NCBI GenBank assembly: GCA_023433185.1
Contig: JAEZEN010000356.1
Span: 1-8,792, forward strand
Length of the DNA: 8,792 nt
Direction of reading: 5' to 3'
Source of the DNA: Pseudomonadota bacterium
GTDB taxonomy: Bacteria > Pseudomonadota > Alphaproteobacteria > Rhizobiales > Kaistiaceae
Shown here: positions 1 to 4,972 of the stretch, one piece after another
Numbering within the stretch: the stretch's first letter is position 1
How the letters are laid out: every line of letters starts with the position of its first letter
Program-made: the position numbers and the translations under genes
Notes under the pieces: generated by a model
What the model was told of the DNA's origin: nothing
Seen by the model: the letters and a program-made list of their open reading frames with translations, nothing else
The model's database searches: none

Positions 1-576
1 GTCCTCCGCGGTGCGCTGGAGGCGGAGGTAGACGAACGGCGCGGTGACGTCGGCGATCGCGGGATACTCGTCGGAGTCGGCGTAGACCACTGCGACCCCG
101 TGCTTTCGCGCAAGGTCGACGAAATCCGGCACGAGGAACGACGTGCTCCGTACCTCGACCACATGGCGCAGCTCGCGTCCCGCCTTCTCGCGCGGCAGGA
201 GGTCGAGGAAGGCGGCGAAATCGGCATCGAACTTCTTGTGCGGGGCGAACTGCCAGAGCACCGGGCCGAGCTTGTCGCCGAGCGCGAGGATGCCGCTCGC
301 GTAGAACCAGTCGATCGCCTCGCCGGCCTCGGCGAGAACCTTCTTGTTGACCACCGCGCGGTGGCCCTTCACCGAGAAGACGAAGTCCTCGGGCGTCTCG
401 TCGCGCCACTTGGCGAAGGAGGCCTCGGACTGCGTGCGGTAGAAGGTGCCGTTGATCTCGATCGTGGTCAGGCGCTCGCCGGCATAGCGCAACTCGTCCG
501 CCGCCTTGAGGCCCCTGGGGTAGAACGTCCCCTTCCAGGGTTCGTAGTTCCACCCGCCGATGCCGACCCGGATCAT
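1..576 (-). CDS. DUF72 / YecE-family protein, C-terminus cut by window edge
   Basis: The minus-strand reading frame is open from an ATG at 576 to the left edge, giving 192 residues without a stop. The N-terminus carries the DUF72 hallmark IGGWNYEPWKGTFYP (residues 6-20), followed by TTIEINGTFYRTQ (37-49), FVFSVKGHR (65-73), LGPVLWQFAPH (103-113) and RHVVEVRSTSF (137-147). All are typical of the YecE/DUF72 TIM-barrel family, whose biochemical role is unknown. Family members are usually about 240-300 aa, so a C-terminal portion is missing only because of the window edge. An AAGGG Shine-Dalgarno lies about 7 nt upstream of the ATG. It lies 90 bp downstream of the small arginine-rich gene on the same strand and could be cotranscribed with it. 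Family assignment is confident; function is not known. Confidence 0.92.
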   Translation of the reverse strand, partial: MIRVGIGGWNYEPWKGTFYPRGLKAADELRYAGERLTTIEINGTFYRTQSEASFAKWRDETPEDFVFSVKGHRAVVNKKVLAEAGEAIDWFYASGILALGDKLGPVLWQFAPHKKFDADFAAFLDLLPREKAGRELRHVVEVRSTSFLVPDFVDLARKHGVAVVYADSDEYPAIADVTAPFVYLRLQRTAED

Positions 577-654
577 GTGCCACCCTTCATTCCGACCGAA
601 GGCGCGATCATAGCGGCGCCGCCGGCTTCCGGCATCCTGCGTAGAAGGGCCGGA

Positions 655-669
655 TGACAGCGCCTGTCA
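655..669 (-). terminator. Small hairpin overlapping the stop of the 61-aa gene
   Basis: TGACAG (655-660), a CGC loop and CTGTCA (664-669) form a 6-bp perfect stem that includes the stop codon of the minus-strand small gene. No T-run follows on either strand, so this is not a standard intrinsic terminator; it could be an mRNA 3'-end stabiliser or chance. Confidence 0.2.
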
Positions 670-852
670 GGATCGCCGGCCCGCGTCCGGCACGCCGGCC
701 GCAGAGCGCGGAAAGGGGATGTCGGCGAGTTCCGCCGCGCTCATCGCGCGAAGCGCCGGATGCCAGAGCGGGTCGCAGCCGATGCGGGCCCGGTCATAGA
801 GGTCGCGAAGGGCGATCCGGCGCCGGCGGCGCATCCAGATTTGCTGAAACAT
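667..852 (-). CDS. Small arginine-rich protein, DUF1127-like (paralogue 1)
   Basis: A 61-aa protein beginning MFQQIWMRRRRRIALRDLYD. I prefer the ATG at 852 over the in-frame ATG at 864, because GGAGGAG lies 3-4 nt before the former and the latter has no ribosome binding site. The protein has an arginine cluster (residues 8-12), then RDLYDRAR, then DPLWHPALRAMSAAELADI (27-45). The same pattern occurs in the 51-aa protein encoded at 3201-3356: from R16 to I45, 16 of 30 positions are identical. Conservation between two separate loci argues that both are real genes. The basic, tyrosine/leucine-containing helix followed by an x-LADI end resembles DUF1127 (YjiS-like) small proteins, which are abundant in Alphaproteobacteria and poorly characterised; this family link is by eye and uncertain. 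The gene is divergent from the LysR regulator, a layout that often means regulation by it. Confidence 0.72.
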   Translation of the reverse strand: MFQQIWMRRRRRIALRDLYDRARIGCDPLWHPALRAMSAAELADIPFPRSAAGVPDAGRRS

Positions 853-947
853 GGTCTCCTCCATGGGTGGCGTCGTCCCGGAGGTTTTCGGCTTGATCCA
901 GCGCTTTCACAATGGAGATTGCCACGACGATGTTATAGATTATCTTC
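853..947. promoter_or_regulatory. Divergent control region between small gene and lysR-type gene
   Basis: This 95-bp gap must carry promoters for both divergent genes. An AT-rich patch at 931-946 holds a TATAAC on the minus strand (937-932), a possible -10 for the small gene, and an overlapping TATAGA on the plus strand (934-939), which would start the LysR mRNA almost at its ATG. Neither has a convincing -35. A perfect 12-bp palindrome, TCTTCATGAAGA (943-954), spans the LysR start codon and could be an operator for autoregulation. A palindrome this short is expected a couple of times by chance in a window of this size. No clear Shine-Dalgarno precedes the LysR ATG. Confidence 0.35.
892..916 (-). 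promoter_or_regulatory. Upstream block shared with the second small paralogue
   Basis: On the minus strand this reads TCC-A-TTGTG, then GC, TGGAT and CAAG, ending about 40 nt before the ATG at 852. The same words in the same order (TCC-G-TTGTG, GC, TGGAT, CAAG) occur at 3386-3415 before the second small gene, with TTGTG about 50-55 nt from the start codon in both. It may be a shared promoter or regulator site, or simply residual similarity from gene duplication. No strong -10 follows at standard spacing. Confidence 0.35.
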
Positions 948-1847
948 ATGAAGAATCATCATGTCGGGCTCAACGGGCTGCGCGCGGTCGAGGCCGCGGG
1001 CCGGCTCGGAAGCCTGGCTGCGGCGGCCACGGAGCTTGGCGTCAGCGTCGGCGCGGTCAGCCAGCAGGTCATCAAGTGCGAGGCACAACTCGGCCGCCCG
1101 GTGTTCGAGCGGCGCGGCCGCGGCCTCGCGCCCAGCGCCTTCGGCGACACGCTGCTGCCGCAGCTTGCCGCCGCCTTCCAGGCGCTCGATGCCGCGATCT
1201 CGTCGGCGCGGCGGCATCCCGACAGCGTGCTCACCATCTCGGTCGCGCCGGTGTTTGCGGCGAAGTGGCTCGTGCCGCGGCTCAGCGGCTGGTCGCGTAT
1301 CCACCCGGACGTGACCGTGCGGCTCGACGCCTCGGTGGCGATGGTCGATCCCGACGCCTCCGACATCGACCTCGCGATCCGTGTCGGCGACGGCAACTGG
1401 CGCGGCGTGCGGACGGAATTCCTGCTGTCGCAGGAGATCTTTCCGGTCTGCGCGCCGCAACTCGCGACGCGCCTCGCCGATCCGCGCGACCTCTATCGCG
1501 TGCCGATCGTGCGCGACGCGAACTCGACGCTGACCTGGGACATGTGGCTCGCCCCGCTGGGGCTCGATGCGGCAGCCCTGCCGGAGGGGCACAGCTTCAC
1601 CGACGCCGCCCTCGCCCTCGACGCCGCGATCGCCGGACAGGGCGCACTGCTCGCCTGGCAGACGCTCGCCGCCGACGCACTCCGGGCCGGCACGCTCGTC
1701 GCCCCCTTCCCCGGCCGGGCGGCGACCGGCCTCGGCTACTGGCTCGTCACCTCAGCGACCCGCCGCGAACCCGCCCGCGTGCGCGACTTCAAGGCCTGGC
1801 TCCGCGACGAGATGCGCGAGACCGAGGCGATGTTTGGGGAACGATAG
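948..1847 (+). CDS. LysR-family transcriptional regulator, GcvA-like
   Basis: This 299-aa protein has normal LysR length. The N-terminal winged helix-turn-helix covers about residues 8-65: LNGLRAVEAAGRLGSLAAAA, then ELGVSVGAVSQQVIKCEAQLG and VFERRGRGL. The periplasmic-binding-protein-like effector domain follows (about 93-295), with LTISVAPVFAAKWLVPRL, the DIDLAIRVGDG segment and FPVCAP, which are characteristic of the GcvA/AmpR-like subgroup. It is a cytoplasmic DNA-binding protein; the effector and targets cannot be told from sequence. It is divergent from the 61-aa arginine-rich gene, the obvious candidate target. I recall that in Brucella and Agrobacterium a different LysR protein, VtlR, controls small DUF1127-type proteins; this protein does not look like VtlR, so that is only an analogy. 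GC content is high and host-like. The ATG at 948 has no evident Shine-Dalgarno, and no better in-frame start was found. Confidence 0.93.
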   Translation: MKNHHVGLNGLRAVEAAGRLGSLAAAATELGVSVGAVSQQVIKCEAQLGRPVFERRGRGLAPSAFGDTLLPQLAAAFQALDAAISSARRHPDSVLTISVAPVFAAKWLVPRLSGWSRIHPDVTVRLDASVAMVDPDASDIDLAIRVGDGNWRGVRTEFLLSQEIFPVCAPQLATRLADPRDLYRVPIVRDANSTLTWDMWLAPLGLDAAALPEGHSFTDAALALDAAIAGQGALLAWQTLAADALRAGTLVAPFPGRAATGLGYWLVTSATRREPARVRDFKAWLRDEMRETEAMFGER

Positions 1848-1858
1848 CGCCAAGCCTC

Positions 1859-1887
1859 TTGCGAACAAACAACGAACATCGTAAACT
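1859..1887 (+). promoter_or_regulatory. Candidate promoter of the restriction-modification genes
   Basis: TTGCGA (1859-1864), a 17-nt spacer and TAAACT (1882-1887) match the sigma-70 consensus at 4 of 6 positions in each box. Transcription would begin near 1894, giving a leader of roughly 27 nt before the endonuclease ATG at 1921. The word CGAACA occurs twice, at 1862-1867 and 1873-1878. The 11-bp period places both copies on one face of the helix within the promoter, so they may bind a regulator. No controller (C) gene is visible nearby. Confidence 0.4.
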
Positions 1888-1920
1888 CGACAGGGTGCCC
1901 CTTACGGCTATTGTTCTTGA

Positions 1921-2547
1921 ATGTCTGTCGACCGATTCGTTCCCCCAGATATCGTGTCTCGTTTCGAGGTGCACGAATGGCGCAATGGATTAGCGGTCCT
2001 TTCCGCCGCTTGTACGGAAGAATGGAACGATATTCTTGAGGTGCTTCGCGGATTCCAGTTGCTTCACACTGAACTAGCGACACCTGGCGGACGCAAATCC
2101 TTGATTGCCGATAGAATCGACGGCGCCTTTAAGAGGCTAGGCTGGAAAGAAAAGCGCTTCGATACTCGCATCGTAGTGGACCAAGTCGAACGTGTATCGC
2201 CCACTCATGAAGTCGATGTTTTCAAGAACCGAGTCGCCCTCGAAGTAGAATGGAACAACAAGGACCCATTCTACGATAGGGATCTGAATAATTTTCGCCT
2301 TCTGTTCGATCTTCGCGTGATTGATGTGGGCGTAATTATAACGCGCTGCACAGAGCTTGGATCTCTTTTCGTTGAGCTTGGCCGGGAAAGGCAAGTATAT
2401 GGCGCCTCGACCACGCATATGGCGAAATTGTTGCCGCGGCTAGAGGGTGGCGGCGGTGGCGGCTGTCCCGTCGTGGTCTTTGGTATTCGAAAGAGTGCAT
2501 ATGTCGATGATCGAGGGTCTTCTCCCACGGAAGTTCAAGGGACGTGA
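1921..2547 (+). CDS. Type II restriction endonuclease, BglII/BstYI family
   Basis: A 208-aa protein, close to the length of BglII (223 aa) and BstYI (about 203 aa). The central region shows the nuclease core: GGRKSLIADRIDGAFKRLGW (56-75), then HEVD with D99, and E108-V-E110 in VALEVEW. The D-x8-E-x-E spacing equals that of the D84/E93/Q95 active site I recall for BglII, a variant of PD-(D/E)xK. EWNNKDPFYDRDLNNFR (110-126), VIITRCTELG and a Gly6 run before CPVVVFGIR (182-190) are also family-like. It would cut double-stranded DNA; BglII cuts AGATCT and BstYI RGATCY, but the site of this enzyme cannot be read from sequence. A TGA lies immediately before the ATG, which fixes the start, and there is no recognisable Shine-Dalgarno, suggesting weak translation. 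Sampled lines are only 40-53% G+C against 68-77% around, a sign of transfer. The cognate methyltransferase follows directly. Confidence 0.88.
   Translation: MSVDRFVPPDIVSRFEVHEWRNGLAVLSAACTEEWNDILEVLRGFQLLHTELATPGGRKSLIADRIDGAFKRLGWKEKRFDTRIVVDQVERVSPTHEVDVFKNRVALEVEWNNKDPFYDRDLNNFRLLFDLRVIDVGVIITRCTELGSLFVELGRERQVYGASTTHMAKLLPRLEGGGGGGCPVVVFGIRKSAYVDDRGSSPTEVQGT
2537..2542 (+). promoter_or_regulatory. Shine-Dalgarno deciding the methyltransferase start
   Basis: AAGGGA lies 1 nt before the GTG at 2544 but 7 nt before a second in-frame GTG at 2550. Usual spacing favours 2550, making the protein two residues shorter. It is embedded in the last codons of the endonuclease gene. Confidence 0.5.
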
Positions 2548-3191
2548 CAGTGTCCAATTCAACACTTGAGCCCGCACTAAGTTTGGCGTCCGCTGCACGC
2601 GGGCAGAAGTTCGCCACCATCCTGGCCGATCCGCCGTGGCGATTCACGAACCGCACCGGCAAGATCGCGCCCGAGCATCGGCGGCTGGCGCGCTACGAGA
2701 CCATGACTCTGGAGGACATCTGCGCGCTGCCGGTCGAAGGGGTAGCCGCGAAGACCGCCCACCTGTACCTCTGGACGCCGAACGCCCTCCTCCCCGACGC
2801 CCTGCAGGTGATGGCGGCTTGGGGGTTCCAGTACAAGGGCAACCTCGTCTGGCACAAGGTGCGGAAGGACGGGGGTTCGGACGGACGCGGCGTCGGCTTC
2901 TATTTCCGCAACGTCACCGAGATGTGCCTGTTCGGCGTCCGCGGCCCGAACGCCCGGACGCTGGCACCGGCGCGAAGCCAAGTGAACGTCATCGAGTCCC
3001 GCAAGCGCGAGCATAGCCGCAAGCCCGACGAGCAGTACGAGATCATCGAGAAATGCTCGCCTGGACCCTACCTCGAACTGTTCGCCCGGGGCGAGCGTCC
3101 GGGATGGACAGTGTGGGGCAATCAGGCGGACAAGGACTATGCCCCGACCTGGGACACCTACGCCTACAATTCGGCCATCCCCGCCGAATAG
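2544..3191 (+). CDS. MT-A70-family DNA adenine-N6 methyltransferase
   Basis: A 215-aa protein of the MT-A70 family, which includes bacterial DNA m6A methyltransferases such as M.MunI as well as eukaryotic RNA methyltransferases. Visible family features are FATILADPPWRF with the catalytic DPPW (residues 29-32), HLYLWTPN (73-80), FQYKGNLVWHK (95-105), FYFRNVTEMCLFGVRG (119-134), REHSRKPDEQYEIIE (155-169) and YLELFARGERPGWTVWGNQ (176-194), which completes the S-adenosylmethionine fold. The length is complete. The frame opens with GTG at 2544, overlapping the endonuclease TGA by 4 nt; GTG at 2550 is better placed for the ribosome. The tight coupling to a type II endonuclease implies that it protects the host from that enzyme by adenine methylation of the same site. 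A sampled line is about 68% G+C, much closer to the chromosome than its partner. Confidence 0.93.
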   Translation: MTVSNSTLEPALSLASAARGQKFATILADPPWRFTNRTGKIAPEHRRLARYETMTLEDICALPVEGVAAKTAHLYLWTPNALLPDALQVMAAWGFQYKGNLVWHKVRKDGGSDGRGVGFYFRNVTEMCLFGVRGPNARTLAPARSQVNVIESRKREHSRKPDEQYEIIEKCSPGPYLELFARGERPGWTVWGNQADKDYAPTWDTYAYNSAIPAE

Positions 3192-3200
3192 GCCGCGCGG

Positions 3201-3356
3201 TCAGCGCCGGCCGACGCGGTAGGCGATGTCGGCGATGTCGCGCGGGCTGAGGTTCCGCAGCTCGGGGTGCGACAGGGGGTCGGACTCGAGGCGGGCGCGG
3301 GCGAAGAGCTCGCGGCCGGCGCGTTCGCGGCGGTAGCGGTCGAGCAGGTTGAACAT
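3201..3356 (-). CDS. Small arginine-rich protein, DUF1127-like (paralogue 2)
   Basis: A 51-aa protein (MFNLLDRYRRERAGRELFAR, then ARLESDPLSHPELRNLSPRD and IADIAYRVGRR) ending in TGA at 3203-3201. AAGGAG lies about 7 nt before the ATG at 3356, and the local AGGAGACC is shared with the first small gene. It aligns over most of its length with the 61-aa protein at 667-852: REL-x-x-RAR, then DPL-x-HP-x-LR-x-h-S-x-x-(D/E)-h-ADI. It is strongly basic at the N-terminal half and probably cytosolic; function is unknown, and the DUF1127/YjiS resemblance is tentative. It converges on the methyltransferase gene with only 9 bp between the stop codons, so it marks the right edge of the restriction-modification insertion. 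Confidence 0.75.
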   Translation of the reverse strand: MFNLLDRYRRERAGRELFARARLESDPLSHPELRNLSPRDIADIAYRVGRR

Positions 3357-3385
3357 GACGGTCTCCTTCTTGGACTGTCCCTAAT

Positions 3386-3415
3386 CTTGGCATCCATGCT
3401 GCATCGCACAACGGA
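3386..3415 (-). promoter_or_regulatory. Candidate promoter block of paralogue 2
   Basis: On the minus strand, TCC-G-TTGTGC is followed by a 17-nt spacer and AAGATT, a weak sigma-70-like arrangement. TTGTG, GC, TGGAT and CAAG are shared in order with the block at 892-916 upstream of paralogue 1. The leader to the ATG at 3356 would be around 20-25 nt. Confidence 0.35.
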
Positions 3416-3676
3416 CATGTCGGCAGGGCTGCCATGGCGAGGGCGCATGGCCCCGCGACGTTGAGACGGCGGCGGCCGGGGATGAGCCGCGGCGTCCCGG
3501 GGGGAGCAGAGGTGCCCGTTGGCAGCGCCGGAGCAGGGAGCGCCCGGAAATGCCGGAGCGGACCGGGGCGCCCGGGGAGCATCGGGCGCCCGAGGCGTGC
3601 GGGAGCGCGTCGGGGAACGGCGGGGGTTCCTGCGGGAGAGCCGCTTGCGCCGCCCCACCCGCATCGCCATACACCC
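3416..3676. other. Gene-free, G-rich stretch between small gene and phosphoesterase
   Basis: No frame here gives a credible protein; the translations on both strands are low-complexity Arg/Gly/Pro/Ala. The plus strand carries runs of three or more G at 3499-3504, 3565-3568, 3574-3577, 3584-3586, 3601-3603, 3612-3615, 3622-3626 and 3634-3636. Several are separated by only 5-8 nt, close to a G-quadruplex pattern. GGGCGCCC occurs at 3566-3573 and inside the 12-bp palindrome TCGGGCGCCCGA (3582-3593). No RNA gene was recognised. It could be a leader, decayed sequence or an unrecognised RNA. Confidence 0.35.
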
Positions 3677-3705
3677 TTCGCTAACCGGACTTTCGCTAAC
3701 TGGAC
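3677..3705 (+). repeat. Tandem 14-nt direct repeat upstream of the phosphoesterase
   Basis: TTCGCTAACCGGAC (3677-3690) and TTCGCTAACTGGAC (3692-3705) differ at one base and repeat with a 15-bp period, about 45-70 bp before the phosphoesterase ATG. The position suits a paired operator, but no binding protein can be named. Confidence 0.6.
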
Positions 3706-3706
3706 G

Positions 3707-3721
3707 GGGCGGGACCCGCCC
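3707..3721. repeat. 15-bp perfect inverted repeat (GGGCGGG-A-CCCGCCC)
   Basis: Seven base pairs around a central A at 3714. As RNA it could fold into a 6-bp GC stem with a 3-nt loop in the phosphoesterase leader. No T-run follows, so it is not a standard terminator. Adjacent to the direct repeat. Confidence 0.4.
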
Positions 3722-3747
3722 GGTTCACGACGGGTGCGACTTCGATC

Positions 3748-4518
3748 ATGCGGCTTGCGGTACTTTCGGACATCCACGGCAACCTGCCGGCGCTCGAGGC
3801 GGTGCTCGACGACATCGGGCGGCGGAGCGTCGACCAGATCGTCAATCTCGGCGACTGCGCCTCGGGGCCGCTGTGGCCGCGCGAGACGCTCGCCGGGCTG
3901 ATCGCGCTGCAATGGCCGACGGTGCGCGGCAACCACGACCGCATCCTCGGCCGCGACCGGCCCGACAGCATGGGGCCGTCGGACCGCTTCGCCCATGGCG
4001 AAACGGAGTCGGCGCAGCGCACCTGGCTGACGCTGCTGCCCCCGGCGCTGGTCGTCGGCGAGGGCGTGCTCGCCTTCCATGCCCGGCCCGGCGACGACGA
4101 CGCCTACCTGCTCGAGGACATCGCGGACGGCGGGCTCGTCCCGGCCGCGACGGAGACGGTGGCCGCGCGTCTCAGCGGGATCGAGGCCAACGTGATCCTC
4201 ACCGGCCACAGCCACCGCGCCTCGGTCGCCTGGCTTCCCGACCGCCGCGCCATCATCAATCCCGGCAGCGTCGGCCTGCCCGCCTATGCCGACGACGCCG
4301 AACCCGCCCACGTCTCGGAATCCGGATCGCCGCTCGCCCGCTATGCGATCGTCACCGTCGCCGGCGGCCGGCTCGCCGGGGTCGATCTCGTCGCCGTCGT
4401 CTACGACCACGAGGCCGCGGCACGCCGCGCGCTGGAAAACGGCCGGCCCGACTGGGCGCACGCCCTCCACAGCGGCCGCATGGAGCCGGACGCCGGCACC
4501 CTCGCCGACGTCGCATAG
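3748..4518 (+). CDS. Calcineurin-like metallophosphoesterase (YfcE/Metallophos_2 type)
   Basis: A 256-aa protein with all metal-binding motifs of the family in order: SDIHGN (D8, H10), NLGDCASG (D36), GNHDR (N62, H63), AFHARPGDD (H111), and GHSHR (H154, H156) followed by NPGSVGLPAY (171-180). These residues form a di-metal centre that hydrolyses phosphomono- or phosphodiesters; the substrate is unknown. The C-terminal AARRALENGRPDWAHAL is common among proteobacterial members. It is soluble, with no signal peptide. The ATG at 3748 sits directly before the beta-strand MRLAVLSD, as expected, though the Shine-Dalgarno is weak. It is transcribed alone, converging on the VOC gene 19 bp downstream, and is preceded by a direct repeat and an inverted repeat that may regulate it. 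Confidence 0.93.
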   Translation: MRLAVLSDIHGNLPALEAVLDDIGRRSVDQIVNLGDCASGPLWPRETLAGLIALQWPTVRGNHDRILGRDRPDSMGPSDRFAHGETESAQRTWLTLLPPALVVGEGVLAFHARPGDDDAYLLEDIADGGLVPAATETVAARLSGIEANVILTGHSHRASVAWLPDRRAIINPGSVGLPAYADDAEPAHVSESGSPLARYAIVTVAGGRLAGVDLVAVVYDHEAAARRALENGRPDWAHALHSGRMEPDAGTLADVA

Positions 4519-4530
4519 GCCCCCTGCCCC

Positions 4531-4547
4531 GCCCGCCTCAGGCGGGC
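4531..4547. terminator. GC hairpin between convergent genes
   Basis: GCCCGCC-TCA-GGCGGGC forms a 7-bp perfect stem with a 3-nt loop. The loop is the complement of the VOC gene's stop codon. The placement between two convergent genes suits a bidirectional terminator, but neither strand has the following T-run, so it may depend on Rho or only protect 3' ends. Confidence 0.4.
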
Positions 4548-4921
4548 TGGATCAGGTCGAAGCGGTTGCCGTAGAGGTCCTCGAAGACGGCGACGGTGCC
4601 ATAGGCCTCGTGCCGCGGCGCCTCGCGGAAACGGACGCCGCGCGCCGCCATCGCGGCGTGATCCGCCGCGAAGTCGTCGGTGACGAGGAAGAAGCCGACG
4701 CGTCCCCCGGTCTGGCTGCCGATCCGGGCCTCCTGTTGGGGCGTGTCGGCCCGGGCGAGGAGAAACGCGGCGCCGCCGCCCCGCGGGCCGACGCGCACCC
4801 AGCTGCGTCCGGGCGATTGCGGCGTGTCCTCTAGGAGCTCGAAGCCGAGCACGTCCCGGTACCAGCCGATCGCCGCGTCGTAGTCGCGGACGAGGAGCGT
4901 GACGAGGGCAAGGGTCTGCAT
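4538..4921 (-). CDS. VOC-family (glyoxalase/bleomycin-resistance fold) protein
   Basis: A 127-aa single-module VOC protein. The first beta-alpha unit is LALVTLLVRDYDAAIGWYRDVLGFELLED (4-32); the second half is VGFFLVTDDF, MAARGVRF, and TVAVFEDLYGNRFDLIQPA (109-127). Two such halves form the paired beta-alpha-beta-beta-beta units of the fold, which bind a metal and catalyse varied reactions (lyase, isomerase, dioxygenase, resistance by sequestration). The substrate cannot be inferred. The ATG at 4921 is chosen because GGAGG lies 8 nt upstream; the frame stays open farther upstream, but the extension has no similarity to the fold. It is divergent from the secreted-protein gene at 4973, with a gap of about 50 bp. 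Confidence 0.92.
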   Translation of the reverse strand: MQTLALVTLLVRDYDAAIGWYRDVLGFELLEDTPQSPGRSWVRVGPRGGGAAFLLARADTPQQEARIGSQTGGRVGFFLVTDDFAADHAAMAARGVRFREAPRHEAYGTVAVFEDLYGNRFDLIQPA

Positions 4922-4972
4922 GGCCGGCGCCTCCGATCTGGACCGGCCGGAAGAACATGCCATAGTGCCGCG

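Noticed and set aside
100..657. 185-aa plus-strand frame over the DUF72 gene
   Set aside because: It is the antisense shadow of the DUF72-family frame, which carries conserved motifs.
851..1993. 380-aa plus-strand frame overlapping the LysR gene
   Set aside because: The translation is Arg/Ala-rich without domains, while the overlapping frame encodes a full LysR protein.
2435..2470. Glycine-codon run in the endonuclease as a possible phase-variable repeat
   Set aside because: The six glycines use mixed codons on a three-base unit, so slippage would not shift the frame, and a glycine stretch before CPVVVFG looks normal for the family.
1848..3200. Attachment sites or target duplications flanking the R-M genes
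   Set aside because: I looked for matching short direct repeats at the two edges and saw none, and there is no integrase or transposase in the window.
3434..3901. Possible gene filling the gap before the phosphoesterase
   Set aside because: The frame gives Arg/Gly/Pro-rich low-complexity sequence and runs into the phosphoesterase out of frame.
3043..4470. 475-aa open frame on the minus strand
   Set aside because: It covers the phosphoesterase in antisense and the whole non-coding gap, with Arg/Pro/Gly-rich composition and no domain.
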